64,000 nt of DNA, taken from Berberis thunbergii (taxonomy: Eukaryota; Streptophyta; Magnoliopsida; Ranunculales; Berberidaceae). The stretch lies in NCBI GenBank assembly GCA_003290165.1, contig QNQO01006228.1:248001-312000 (forward strand), given 5' to 3'. The position numbers and the translations under genes are program-made. Below, in pieces: positions 24,701 through 34,570 of the stretch (position 1 is the stretch's first letter; each line of letters starts with the position of its first letter). The notes beneath the pieces were generated by a model. That model was not told the origin of the DNA. It saw only the letters and a list, made by a program, of their open reading frames with translations, and ran no database searches.

Positions 24701-26919
24701 GTTTTTTCATTTTCCCTTTGAACTGGGCGTCCATTCCATGGAGAGGTTATGAATCGGGTCAACCACAAACACGCTATCTAGGTTTAAGATAAAACACGGT
24801 CAAGAAAGCATATGGGAAAGTAAACTGTGTTTTTCCAATAGATGGAACCATTGTTTTTGCTTCCATAAATAACTCAATCAAACAGTTCCTTGGAAGCAAA
24901 AGAAAATAACACAAACATTTAATGTAAAATAAAACTAATCTTCGTTCTTTTTGTTTCTTGATTTGTTTCATTTACTCACAACAGTTGTATCCAATGTAAC
25001 TATTGATTGTACTGATTATGACATGATAGATTCGTAAGGATGCCCTTTTGAGGATCTTGTTGGGGATCTTTTGCATTCGTTCAATAACTACTAGTTAAGG
25101 TCTTCCAATGTAACTCTCTCCGCCTTTGCCTTGAATGCCAACAGAATTTTGAAGTTTATCCAAAAAAAAAAAATATGAGAAAATAATAGAAGAGGAAAAA
25201 AAAATCATGAGCAAAAAATTTGCATGCCATTGCCTACTCTACTTGGTAGTGTATCCCTACTTAGAGAAGATCTCACGTTTCGGTCGCCAACTTGGGGTCA
25301 GAGTAGGTTGAAAGAGAGAAAGGACAAGAAGAATTTTAGTTGTGCAGCATAAGAATATAAACAATTTTTATGATATTCCCTGCAGTAAATCAGAGTTTAC
25401 AACTAAATGGGATAGGAATCAAACCTGAACCACATCTACAAGCAACTACTCTTGAATCTCCTACATTTGCAACAAGCAAGTGTTGACCAAGCAGCACAAC
25501 TGTTGATGCAGTTGAGCCAGCATCCTTCTGCTGTCCTTTTCCTCTTCAATGAAATTAGTGTCTGTTTGTACAAATGCTTCAGCTGCAGTCAGGGATAACA
25601 AAGCTGTAAGTAGAGACACAAGGTACAACAATATCTAAACGCTTCAACAGGCCTATGATATGTTTGTGACATCAACCAACCACAGACCAATTGCTGATTT
25701 TGTATCGTTAATAAAGCCTGGATGGCTGCTCAAATTTTTGAATAGGTGGTTCTTAAGGTATTCTGCAGCTCTGGACCCCCCATGACCTGAATAAAAAATT
25801 ACACAAATAAATTGGTCTATTGTTAAAACATTGCAAGTTATTTACAATGTAGTCTATTTTGACTTGAAAGGAGAAGAGTAAGATTAGTATCATTATTTGA
25901 AAGGTTGAGGCTATACCGTCAAAAACACCAAAGAGTGCAACCATCTGACCATCAATTTCTTCTATTCTTGTTTCATAGAAATCCTCCATAGTTGACCTTT
26001 TACCCTGGAAGCTAGAATAGCCATAGCTAAATCTTCCGTTTTGATTCCCAGTGAGGAAGCTATTTAAAAGGGAAGAAAACTTTAGTTTTCATTTTACATA
26101 TATATATGATCAAACTCAAACTGAACTCCATATGGTTCACAAAAAAAATAACAATAATAAATATTAAATATTAAAAATATATATAATAAGTGCATATGAA
26201 CCATAGGATCGCTAGAACTCCATATGATACAAAATCATCGAACTTTTATCATTTCAAACGGAATTTTTTACATGAAAAGGGATCAGTGACTAATTATCAA
26301 GGGGAGGGGCGAGGAAATGGAGGTTTTCGCAAAAGACTTGAGGTTGTTGCAAAGGGACAACATTCAAAATGATATTCTGTTCTTTGATTTGTGGGCTGCT
26401 ATTGAGTTTCCTTGTTATTTTGTAGGTCTCGGTCGGTCTTCACCTTCATGCCTTATAATAAAATATGGAGACAAAATGTTATTCACATTAGTTTGAATCA
26501 AAATCCCATTATGAGGAATCAGAATGGTTATTCCCGGAATCCATAAACATTGTAATTATAATGTAATTTTCACAAACACGTCCTTCCGGATCCAGATGAA
26601 ATGAACCAATTGTACGTCAACGAGAGATGAAAAAAAAGATGGCTTATTGATCACAAGATGATTGATGAGAAAACACAACTAGTTTCAGGCATTACGAAGA
26701 TATTGGATAAAGAGATGAGAGGAAGAGGTACCTGATTCCACCACCGCTATCAGGAGTGTTGGGATATTTGTTGTTGTTGTTGTTGTTGGAGGCCTTATTC
26801 TTCTTCTTGTCTGATTGTTCGTCATCGTTTCCGCCACCACGAGAAGAGACGGAGAGACGACGGAAAGGGCATTTGATGACGTCGTTAGAAGATGGAGGCT
26901 CTGCCACATCCATCACCAC
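9639..26919 (-). CDS. Protein phosphatase 2C (PP2C 11-like), 8 exons, 1-bp deletion in exon 4
   Basis: A PPM-family Ser/Thr phosphatase that needs Mg2+ or Mn2+. Exons on the minus strand: 26919-26732, 26059-25917, 25786-25688, 25582-25425, 23871-23785, 17835-17744, 10548-10477, 9764-9639. Every junction is GT-AG and the phases join. Motifs in order: [83 protein letters not shown] and [14 protein letters not shown], which include the metal-binding aspartates. Spliced exons total 965 nt, one short of 322 codons. The missing base lies between FIEEE and DAGS in exon 4 (about 25,535-25,545), and as written the frame ends soon after. From memory the sequence is closest to Arabidopsis At1g43900 (PP2C 11), whose spacing there also implies one lost base. 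The 17-kb length is due to transposons in introns 5 and 6. Either a recent null allele or an assembly error in the AAAAGG run. Confidence 0.9.
9765..10476 (-). other. PP2C intron 7
   Basis: GT-AG intron between EVSNK and EAVDM codons; AT-rich, with an A15 tract near 10,234. The frames at 10,047-10,322 are not conserved. Confidence 0.8.
10477..10548 (-). CDS. PP2C exon 7
   Basis: Encodes [20 protein letters not shown], then VSNK. DGLWNV contains a metal-coordinating Asp of the PP2C fold. Acceptor TTTAG, donor AATAAG/GTAAGT. Confidence 0.92.
12524..12789. mobile_element. Tourist-like MITE (266 bp), TAA target duplication
   Basis: Terminal inverted repeats: left GGTTGTGTTTGGTTAAGG, right (reverse complement) GGCTGTGTTTGGTTTAGG. 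They are flanked by TAA at 12,521-12,523 and 12,790-12,792. A 3-bp TAA/TTA duplication with GGNTGTGTTTGG ends is the hallmark of PIF/Harbinger-derived Tourist MITEs. No coding capacity; the frame spanning it on both strands is a palindrome effect. Confidence 0.8.
13794..13805. repeat. Target duplication of the L1 LINE, left copy
   Basis: TTTTAGTACCTT, identical to 15,880-15,891. Confidence 0.75.
13824..14837 (+). mobile_element. RTE-type LINE, 5'-truncated, nested in the L1 tail
   Basis: Starts inside the reverse transcriptase and ends in a short TGATGA microsatellite, as RTE elements do. TATCAATAAAACAAAGA is duplicated exactly (13,807-13,823 and 14,838-14,854). It has no poly-A tail. The target is the 3' tail of the older minus-strand L1, so the RTE inserted later. 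Confidence 0.9.
13835..14863 (+). pseudogene. RTE reverse transcriptase, C-terminal part, one stop
   Basis: The first frame (13,835-14,536) contains [20 protein letters not shown], the catalytic [20 protein letters not shown] and MLYGSECWA. After a TGA at 14,535-14,537 the same frame goes on with [20 protein letters not shown], then [14 protein letters not shown] and [17 protein letters not shown], a typical RTE C-terminus. The first half of the reverse transcriptase and the whole endonuclease are missing. Few lesions for its length, so the insertion is fairly young. Confidence 0.9.
15880..15891. repeat. Target duplication of the L1 LINE, right copy
   Basis: TTTTAGTACCTT, matching 13,794-13,805. 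Confidence 0.75.
17581..17706. repeat. Two adjacent tandem duplications
   Basis: TGGATGTGCTTGTGCTAAAC occurs at 17,581 and 17,619 (period 38), and AAAGATATAACATACAATGT at 17,645 and 17,682 (period 37). Both lie just downstream of PP2C exon 6 in the gene's own direction, within intron 6. Confidence 0.8.
17744..17835 (-). CDS. PP2C exon 6
   Basis: Encodes [20 protein letters not shown], then [10 protein letters not shown]. The donor is ATCCAG/GTACC and the acceptor ACTAG. It lies between the two transposon-filled introns. Confidence 0.92.
19690..22515 (+). mobile_element. Decayed L1-type LINE (endonuclease end, RT, zinc-binding tail)
   Basis: Frames in series, broken by stops and shifts, encode L1 ORF2 in order. 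Endonuclease remnant: [41 protein letters not shown] start: [15 protein letters not shown] core: [31 protein letters not shown] with one base changed to a stop before it; the catalytic box reads CSDDTIF instead of the usual ADD. Then [40 protein letters not shown], and a C-terminal [13 protein letters not shown]. 5'-truncated. No clear target duplication. Inert. Confidence 0.85.
22895..23715 (+). mobile_element. Second LINE remnant, 3' part only
   Basis: Repeats the C-terminal part of L1 ORF2 already complete in the preceding element: [38 protein letters not shown], then [17 protein letters not shown] and VVTNRRKV. It ends in an A-rich tail (ATAAAAATAAATAAATAA). It is therefore a separate, heavily truncated insertion rather than a continuation. 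About 380 bases (22,516-22,894) between the two are unassigned. Confidence 0.7.
23785..23871 (-). CDS. PP2C exon 5
   Basis: Encodes [20 protein letters not shown], then [10 protein letters not shown]. The acceptor is TTGCAG and the donor GGGCAG/GTAATG. The DHKPDR and EAGGF motifs are typical of plant PP2Cs. Confidence 0.92.
23872..25424 (-). other. PP2C intron 4 (1.55 kb)
   Basis: Mostly unstructured. An A-run at about 25,161-25,171, followed by A-rich sequence, comes after a stretch (about 24,180-25,160) whose end looks like the tail of an old retro-insertion. No coding motif or target duplication is visible. Confidence 0.6.
25425..25582 (-). CDS. PP2C exon 4, carrying a 1-bp deletion
   Basis: Encodes [15 protein letters not shown] in one frame, and [15 protein letters not shown] plus [18 protein letters not shown] in the next. 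The two frames meet in GAGGAAAAGGAC at about 25,535-25,545, where one base is missing. Neither frame is open across the whole exon: the DAGS frame has a TGA upstream, and the FIEEE frame stops about 20 codons downstream. Both splice sites match the flanking phases, so the loss lies within the exon. Confidence 0.9.
25688..25786 (-). CDS. PP2C exon 3
   Basis: Completes the GHGG metal-binding motif and continues [20 protein letters not shown] to DTKSAI. The acceptor is ATTCAG before GTCATGG; the donor is ATTG/GTCTG. Confidence 0.9.
25917..26059 (-). CDS. PP2C exon 2
   Basis: Encodes [20 protein letters not shown], then [10 protein letters not shown] and VALFGVFD. It holds the RSTMED motif and the first metal-binding Asp (GVFDG, completed in exon 3). 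Donor GACG/GTATAG. Confidence 0.9.
26060..26731 (-). other. PP2C intron 1
   Basis: GT at 26,731-26,730 and AG at 26,061-26,060. Joins GGI to S (ATC AG/C). No transposon recognised; AT-rich near 26,100-26,190. Confidence 0.8.
26732..26919 (-). CDS. PP2C exon 1 (start codon)
   Basis: Begins [13 protein letters not shown]; a second ATG two codons later could also serve. Encodes a basic, Ser/Gly-rich leader and an Asn run (from CAA/AAC-type repeats), then DSGGGI, and ends at CAG/GTACC. The N-terminus varies in this family, so there is no domain here. Confidence 0.85.
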
Positions 26920-26943
26920 CTTCCAACTTTGCCTTTGCCTCTG

Positions 26944-26972
26944 TTTCTCTCTCTCTCTCTCTCTTTCTCTTC
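26944..26972 (-). repeat. GA/CT microsatellite in the PP2C 5' leader
   Basis: A CT run on the plus strand reads as GAGAGA on the coding strand, 25-53 bases before the PP2C start codon. GA tracts in plant leaders are known binding sites for BBR/BPC factors; a regulatory role here is inference. Confidence 0.6.
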
Positions 26973-27305
26973 TTCGTCACCCTTGCCTGATTTAGTATTG
27001 GATTAATTGAGGGTACTATTTTAAGGAACGATCAGAGATGAGACGATGAGGACACAAACAAGGACAACAAAATGTATGTTTTGTTGCCTTAAAACTCCCC
27101 AACTAGAATTTGGTATTTTTTTTTTTTTTTCCTCAGTCGTTGAGTGAATTCAACCTATTTGACTTTGTTGCAACAATATTTTATTACACCACTATTTTAA
27201 AATATTTTGACTTTGTTAAATAGATTCTAATTATCATCACAAACACATTAAGAAAGTGACAAACTTAATAGTTCTATAAATAAGAACAATATATCCAAAT
27301 AATAC
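26973..27305 (-). promoter_or_regulatory. Presumed PP2C upstream region
   Basis: Only about 390 bases separate the PP2C ATG from the first MITE-like unit, so the core promoter should lie here. I cannot place a convincing TATA box or start site; a T12 tract sits near 27,119. Confidence 0.3.
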
Positions 27306-27308
27306 TAA

Positions 27309-27940
27309 GGTAGTGTTTATTTTTCTAAGTGGTTAGACTAACTTCTAATTCAAGTTGAAAATTTTGCATGACATTCTGAATTAAATGTTTGTTTTACTTT
27401 TAACTGGGCTGCTGATTAAAAATTATAAAATTAAAAGGTGTTTGTTTTTAAGTGCTGACTTGAACATTATTTTTTATTCTTCACCACTAACCATCAACAT
27501 TAACCTCCTTCTCCACTTATTTTCACTTACCCATTGAGATCATTTTTCCACCACTATCAGAACCCACCATTTATCCTTATCCATTCATCATACAACCTTT
27601 AATAGCGACGAAGAGATAGTGAAATAGGAATATGATGAAGAGAGGCCAGGGATGATAGTGGTAATGGTGGCAGCACTGCTCACATACGAGGTGGACAAAA
27701 GAGGTGATGATTGATAAAGGGGAGAGTAGCAACAATCTTTACAAATTTATTGTGAGATTATTATTTGAATGAATTTTCATTAAGCACTCAGTGCTAAGTG
27801 ATCAACACTCCCATGACACTCATTTCAATCATAACTTCAACTTCTGCTCAGAACTAAAAACAAACACTATTTTTAAAGCGCCCCACTTCTTATTTAGAAT
27901 TCTAAGTCTATTCAGAACAAAAAACAACATCATTTTAGTA
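27309..27940. mobile_element. MITE-like non-coding unit A
   Basis: Starts GGTAGTGTTTATTTTTCTAA after a TAA and shares its whole plan with unit B (27,959-28,782). Shared parts are the TCTAAGTGGTTAG-like head, a CACCACTA-rich middle, a GAAGAG-rich centre, CATTAAGCACTCA-type text and a TCTATTCAGAA tail. The right end is degraded, so the limit is approximate. Confidence 0.55.
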
Positions 27941-27958
27941 TATATCATAAACACTTTA

Positions 27959-28782
27959 GAGGGTATTTGTTTTTTAAGTGGTTAGAAGCTAACTTCTAAC
28001 TGGAGTTCAAAGTTCTGAACGAGGTTCTGAATAAACTATTTGTTTTCTTCTGAATGAGGTGTTGATTAGAAGATATAGAATAAAATGGTGTTTGTTTTAG
28101 GTGCTAACTTGAAGTAGTTTTACATTTTGCCCACCACTACAACTCCCACCACCCACCACAAACCACCCAACATTAACCCACTCTCCACTTGTTTTCTCTT
28201 CTCCAAATATCATTGAGACCACTTTCCACCACTACTAGAAACCATCCTATATCCTTTTCCATTCCTCATGTAATTTTCAATAGAGAGGAAGAGAAAGATA
28301 ATAAGGAATAAGAATATGAGCAAGAGGAGGGGAAGCCAAGGAGGGTGGAGGCAATGGTGTTGGCATTGCTCGCATAATAAAGAGGAAGTGGAGAAAAGAG
28401 TGGATGGTTGGTAGAGAGGGTAGTTGCAATCATTATGAATTTATTGTGAGGTTATTATTGGAAAAAAAATCATTAAGCACTCATTGCTAAGATTTTAGCA
28501 CCATGGGGGTGCTTACTCCAATCAGAACTTCAACTTCTTATCAGAAATAAAAACAAACACTCTAAACAAGGTGTCTCACTTCTTATTAAGACTTCTGACT
28601 CTATTCAGAAGCAAAACAAACACCCTTGCTAATGGCATGACAGCTCAACGGTAAGAGCTTGGCGGATGGTACCACTAGGTCATGGGTTTAAACCCAGCTT
28701 GCGGCATCTTTATGGGTTATAGGATCCTATAAAAACCCTGCTTGCCTTTCAAAAAAAAAAAAAAAAACAAACAAACACCCTC
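27959..28782. mobile_element. MITE-like unit B with TTA target duplication, split by a SINE
   Basis: Termini GAGGGTATTTGTTTT (left) and GAGGGTGTTTGTTTG (right, reverse complement), flanked by TTA at 27,956-27,958 and 28,783-28,785. This fits a PIF/Harbinger-type MITE of about 670 bp once the SINE at 28,627-28,768 and one copy of its target duplication are removed. Homologous to unit A immediately to the left. Confidence 0.65.
28627..28768 (+). mobile_element. tRNA-derived SINE with 13-bp target duplication
   Basis: Contains an A-box-like AGCTCAACGG and a B-box-like GGGTTTAAACCC with tRNA-like spacing, then a tail and a 17-A tract. AAACAAACACCCT is duplicated exactly at 28,614-28,626 and 28,769-28,781. 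It is not a tRNA gene: no cloverleaf can be completed and the body is followed by poly-A. It landed in the right terminus of MITE unit B. Confidence 0.8.
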
Positions 28783-28785
28783 TTA

Positions 28786-29640
28786 GTTGTCTACATATAC
28801 TCAGGAGGTTATAATATTTAACCCTACCATTCAACGACAAACTTGTTAGTTGCTTATATTACTAGTAATATCAACCATTATTGATTGTAATATACTAGTA
28901 TAAACTAATAAAAATTTGATTTTGAAGGGTTTTATGTACGAATTTATAAACCAACCATATAGTATAACACACATAGCGGGGGAATCCTCTCTTCTTTGTG
29001 CATCTAATATAAAGCAAGACAATACAATTAATGTGTTCATCAAACATAAAGGAGCCGACAACAACCAATATGTATTGAAAATAATGAAACTAAAAAAATG
29101 TAAGCGAGTACAATGAATTTCAAATTTTTTTTGCAACTTTATATCATATTTTGAAAATTGCATTAAAAAAACCTACACAAAAAGATTTGCAATAGAAAAT
29201 TAGGAATTCTTCATATAAAGTCTTTAATCAACAATGTAAGTAATCTAGTTTTGATTTAGGGTTAACAAATATGTTTGGGTACACCAAGCAATTTTTATAA
29301 GCTAAATCTAAAAAACAAAGTTGGGGACATTGAGCCAAATAGTCAGGTACACTTAGTAACTCCATTTTTTAATTGAAAAAATATTTGACTCAGCTCAACC
29401 CTACTTAAGAAAATTAAAAATGGGTTTTGGGCTTCCTACGGAAAAGGTTAGTCTTGCACAAAATTCAAGGTGGAGTGATGGGACAATTTTCCAGAAAAAA
29501 TATGTATTAATAGAGGTTGGTCATTTTTTTTTCTTAATTTAATGTTTATCGCACTGACATCCAGTTTAGTCACTGGGATGGTCAATGTCATATCCATGAT
29601 ACGATACATGTGATGACACATGTATGGTTATCATTATATT
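28786..29640. other. AT-rich non-coding, nothing recognised
   Basis: Short frames on both strands (for example 28,846-29,163) lack any family motif. Confidence 0.5.
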
Positions 29641-30430
29641 TGTCTGTCCAACTGTGGACGAATGATTAGATTATCTATCTTACAAACCAACGTTGTTTCA
29701 CTATTCATAAGGAGTTAGAGATAAAATAGGGCTAGGATTGAAAGTTGGGAAAGATGTTGAGGGGTGATAATTGAGATTCATTTTCTATAAATGAAATTTT
29801 GTAAATATAAAACATGTAGAAGGGCTAAGAAAATGAAAAAATTGTGGAAAAAAAGTTGATGAAATGTACATGTTGTGGAATGAGAAGTTTTTGTTTAATT
29901 TTTTCCTCAAAATTAAAATTGTCATAACTACTTACTGGTTATCAAATTTTGGTAAACTCCCTATCATGAAATGCATTTCTAAATATATTTTCAATGAAAC
30001 CAATGATCAATAAACATAAAAATTAAAAATATAGCTTTTATTATTAAAAACATCTAATGTATTTCAATTGGTAGTATTTTAAATATTTTTCGAATAAATG
30101 AGACGGGTCGATCATAACAGAAAAAGGGACGGGCATCTTAATGCACATTCAAACAAAAACCTTGAATTTCATATTTTGGCGATTTCAAATTTTGGACTTG
30201 CACTTCAAAACTGATTGAGGGTGAAAGTGTGATAGTGACAAGGGTGCTCAACACATGATACTTAGCAAAAAAAATGTACGTGGACTGCCAACGACACAAG
30301 GAATAGCCTAGTGTATCTTACAAATAAGCTAGGTATTTCACTATTTATAAGAATATGGAGATAAAAGAGAGCTAAGATTAAAAGTTGGGGGAGTTGTTGA
30401 GGGTTGAGATTCATTCTCTATAATAACATA

Positions 30431-32752
30431 TGACGAAACATCAAACAATCACAGTTGTACATGTGGCATGGAGTAACCACAACACATAAAAGGCTTTAGC
30501 ACGGTCCCAAGTGGACCCATGTGCAAGACTGCTATTTAGCCCGTAAGTCGAGCGCCCAGGCCCAAGACGCGCCAACCCCAAAGGCACTTGTCTTAGGGTT
30601 TGGCCCAAGACAATAAGGCCCGATGATAGGAGCATAATTATGCTATTTAGTACCATATTTCTATATATATATTAGCTATTTCTTGTTAATTATAGTACTA
30701 ATTGTTATTTTCATGTTTGTGTAGGTTTCCAATAACAAGATTCCACAATAGACGCTAAGTGAAGCAAATTGACAACTTAGAAATACTGATTGCAAAAGGA
30801 AACTATGCAAAGAAAGAACCGCGAAGAAAACAATTATAAAAAGAAATGATACCCGCCTTGAAGAAATCACGCTTGCAACCACAACAAGTCGTCACCCATC
30901 CTCAACCTCCCCATCCTCATGACATCAGCTACACCACCACCAACATCCATCATCCATCTCTTCCACTGTTCATCGCAATCACACAACCCTAAACCCAATC
31001 GTGACCCATTGTCCTCCACGACCATCACCAACCACCAGCCCAACATCGTCCCTCAGTCTCTTCGTTTCTCTCCATTAGAATCCCTCATCGCAATCTAGCC
31101 AACACATAGTCCATCACCAACATCAATCCTTTTCATCGCCAGCCCACCGTCACCGTCTTCGTCCACCAATTCACAGACCACCATCGCCAGACCACAACCC
31201 CCTTTTATTTCTTCATCTCCTTCTCACCTGATTTCTCTCTCAGCCGATCGTCGTCTTTCCATCGCCACACTCACAACCACTTTCGTCGGCTGACCACCCT
31301 CGTTCATTCTCTCTCTGTCTGATTTCTCTCTTATAGAGCAAAAATCATATTGACGATGAAAAAACAAATCGCGAAGAAGAGTTATTTCTCTTCATCTTCG
31401 CTACCCGCACCCCAGAAGACTTTTCTACTACCCACGGATTAGGCGACAGTGTTTTTAATCTCTAAACCTCTCATTTTCTTATTTTAGTTTGATAATAATT
31501 ATGGATTACTGTTTGAACATAATTAATATGTCTAGCTAAACTCCTCTTAATTAGGGGTGGATTCGAAGCCCCAAACATGTGTTTTATAAATTAATTTAAT
31601 TTAATCTTCCTTGTTATTAGTGATTGTGTTTGCTTAACTGCTTTATAAAGAACTTTTCTTTGTATGTTTGTTAAGGTGGCCCAACTTAGTAAGCATGCTA
31701 GGATATGGGGCTAGAGTATAAGAGAATTTTCTTAATCGTTACAATCTTGTACTCATAAGTAGTAAATACCAAGGAACGTTGGTAAGGTTAAGTAAAACCT
31801 AGGTAAGAACGAGATGCCGATCATACTTGTAATTGTCTAGTCAGTGTTCATTTTTTTCACAAAACTTAATGATCTTGGATTGTTTATTTAACTTGTGATT
31901 CCTTATTAGATAGCATGATAAAAATAGTTTGAAAGCGACACTAAGTTTAATTCAATGAACTTGGGAAAATAATAAGATTAATGCAGTGTTGTTCACGGTT
32001 AATCTGGAGCATTGTCTCTCACGAGTTAGCAAATGATTATTGAATATTGATTTATGAGCATATGTTTGGCATGTGGAGATAAACTCTTAGCTATTTTCTC
32101 ATATTTGCCATCCATTTGGTTCTATTATATTTACAGTAATTTTTGTAGTTATTTCATAGTTTAACTTAGAAAATCCAATCCCCCAATATTTACTTAATTA
32201 GGTTGTTAGTTGTCTTTTAGTTATTCTTAGTGCTAGTTTGGCAAACCCTCTAATCCCCGGTCCAGAACAATCCCTATTTATTCTATACTACAATCACAAA
32301 GCAGGGTATTAAGTTGTGTGCTACTAAAATAAGCGCATCACCCGAACAGTGAATCTCAAAGCTATCACAAGCCCTAAATCCACTTGCACGAAATCAACTC
32401 TAGCTCAACCAAGCATTGGGTCCTAAACAGAGCCAAGTACCAAAGAACTCATCCATGTGCAGGTAAGATCTTATGCGAGATCTTTTCCTTCCATCATGGC
32501 CTGGATCACAGGGATAATTGGGGAGGGAAAACTCTCTATAAGAGTCGGTGAAACGAGGAATAAAGGTGCATGCACATATACGAAGCACACACACTGCAAT
32601 TTTATATTCAGTCTTCACTATTTCTCAAACTGATATCTAACGTAAGCATCTAAGTGTGTTCCGCCACGACAACAATGGTCCTGGCCTTAACCGCTACTCA
32701 TTTTTTCAGGTTAGATATCATCAGGATTGGCGAGGAATATCTGAACGCATCA
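30431..32752 (+). repeat. 5' LTR of Tat element 1, interrupted by a solo LTR
   Basis: Starts TGACGAAACATCAAAC and ends TGAACGCATCA. It aligns by eye with 39,329-39,905 (shared CGCCCAGGCC, TTAGGGTTTGGCCC, CAATAAGGCCCGA, GTAAGATCTTATG). Without the insertion it is about 600 bp. Confidence 0.85.
30624..32340 (+). mobile_element. Solo LTR (1,717 bp) inside the 5' LTR, TSD CCCGA
   Basis: Termini TGATAGGAGCATAATTATG and TAAGCGCATCA (TG...CA). CCCGA is duplicated at 30,619-30,623 and 32,341-32,345. The undisturbed 3' LTR reads GGCCCGAACAATGAATTTC at about 39,495, which is exactly the empty site. The body has no coding sequence; it is rich in CACCA and CATC text around 30,890-31,320. Its ends differ from those of the host LTR, so it is another family, probably also gypsy type. 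Confidence 0.9.
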
Positions 32753-34357
32753 GTTTATCGTCATCCATGGGGAAAAGGACAATAAGTTCCCTGAAACGAA
32801 CTTACAAAGTTCTTTGTAAGTTGTACAAAGCATCGATAAATGGTCACCAACACTAGATCTCGAGCCAGAAGAAGCTTTTGCCATTGAAGTCCAGCCACCG
32901 GGCACAATCGATCTGATCGAGAAGGTCAAACAGTCAAACAACCCTGCCATAGAGGCGACTGCGGCTGCCTCTGACAAGAGTCTGGTCCTTCCCCACATAG
33001 ACCACTTAATGAGGGTGGTGGAAAAGATGAATCGAAAAAGATACAACGATCTGACAGAGCATGCCCGGGAAGGTGAAACCCCCCTCCCCCGCAGAAGAAC
33101 AAAGAGCCTACCGAGAATGAGGCCCAGGAGGGGTCACAAGGACCACACCCCGATGATTAACAATACCATGGTCGAGAATCCGTTCCAACTTGGGGCATTC
33201 GATCCTAATGTCCTATACGATCTCACAGTCCTTCCATTTTCGAAGGAGATCATGAGTGCCCATCTTCCTAAGAAGTTCGTCCCACCAAATCTCGAGTTCT
33301 ATAACAGAACGTCGGATCTGACAGATCACCTGCGCTATTACCACCACGTGATGACATTCAAGGAAAGTTCAGAGGTCATTTTGTACAGAACCTTTCCCAC
33401 CATCCTGAAGAAGGTTGGGCTAACCTAGTTACACAGTTTCTAGTCTAGGTCCATCGAATCATTCCAGGAACTGCCAAAGGAGTTCATCACCAGATTTGAC
33501 GGGAGCCAACGAATCAGAAGGGGCCTGACTATCTGCTAAGCCTCAGGCAGAAACAGGGCGAGACCCTCAGGGAATACGTCACTTGTTTCAATGACTAGCT
33601 GACCTTGATAGTGCAGTGACGACACATCAGTCACTGTTTTCACCTTAGACCTTCAATGTGGTCAATTTTACAACTATCTCACCTTGGAACCCCAACAAAT
33701 ATGGCGAGATTGTTAAAGAGCGCCCAGCACCCTGGAAGAAATGTTGGCAACCAGGAAGGAAGGAAGTGAGCCAAAGCACCCCTCTAGAGCCAAGGGCACG
33801 GATGAAAATGGGGACAATTCCAAGGCAGGCTCATCCAAACAAAATTGTTCAAGCCTAGCGGTTCTAGGTACCCCCACTACACCCTGTTCAATTTCGGTCT
33901 ACCCTACATTTCGTCCATAATGGAAAAATGGGCAGACATCAAGTGTACGTCAAAACTCAAAAGAGATGCTTCAAAGCATGAAAAGAACAAGCACTGCTCT
34001 TATCACAATGACACGGGCCACGACACCAAAGATTGTAGGAGCCTCAGAGATAAGATCCGGTATTGGGATCTAAAGAGGACGATCGAAGGATTTCATCAAC
34101 CTTGGAGACACACGTCCTTAAGGCGAAGGAACACCACAAGACGTGGAAGACATGACTCCCAACATGGTATGTGTCCTCCATGGGACAAGCGAGGAGAGTC
34201 AGTAATCAAATCGCTTACTAAAGAAATCGGTTTGGGAGTTACGAGTCAGATCACACTATCGACACCAGCTCATACAACACATACAAGAGGAGAAAAAGTC
34301 CCTGAGCTTAACATCCACAAAATGGGACATGAAGGTTGCCCGTTTCCCACACAATGA
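32753..34357 (+). pseudogene. gag of Tat element 1, broken
   Basis: The best frame (33,009-33,428) has FQLGAFDPNVLYDLT, HLPKKFVPPNLEFYNRTSDL, TDHLRYYHHVMTFKESSEVI and FPTILKK, the conserved capsid-region block. After a stop it continues as SRSIESFQELPKEFITRFDG and LSLRQKQGETLREYVTCFND in other frames. It ends with the zinc-knuckle-like CSYHNDTGHDTKDCRSL near 33,990-34,050. At least five lesions. Gag would package the element RNA. Confidence 0.85.
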
Positions 34358-34570
34358 TGCCCTAGTCATCTCAGTATGGATAGGGAACTCGGAAGTGAAA
34401 ATATCATTGGTGGACATTGGCAGCTCCATCAACGTATTGTTCCTAGACCCATTCCCGAAAATACAACTGATAGAAGTAGAGCTGAAACCTTCAAATCAAG
34501 CCATGTTTGGCTTCAATGGAAAAGTTTCTACTCGGTCGGTAAAATCAAACTGCCGATAGCCGCAAGGGTA
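34329..34570 (+). pseudogene. Aspartic protease of Tat element 1
   Basis: Encodes NDALVISVWIGNSEVKISLV, then DIGSSINVLFLDPFPKI. The catalytic Asp-Ser/Thr-Gly of retroviral-type proteases appears here as DIGSS, so the active-site triad carries an extra or altered residue. It follows gag in a different frame. Confidence 0.7.

Noticed and set aside
26692..27006. Leucine-rich plus-strand frames and alternative minus-strand frame
   Set aside because: Products of the GTT/CAA repeat and CT microsatellite opposite PP2C exon 1.
28627..28768. tRNA-like A and B boxes, considered as a tRNA gene
   Set aside because: Followed by poly-A and flanked by a 13-bp target duplication, so a SINE.
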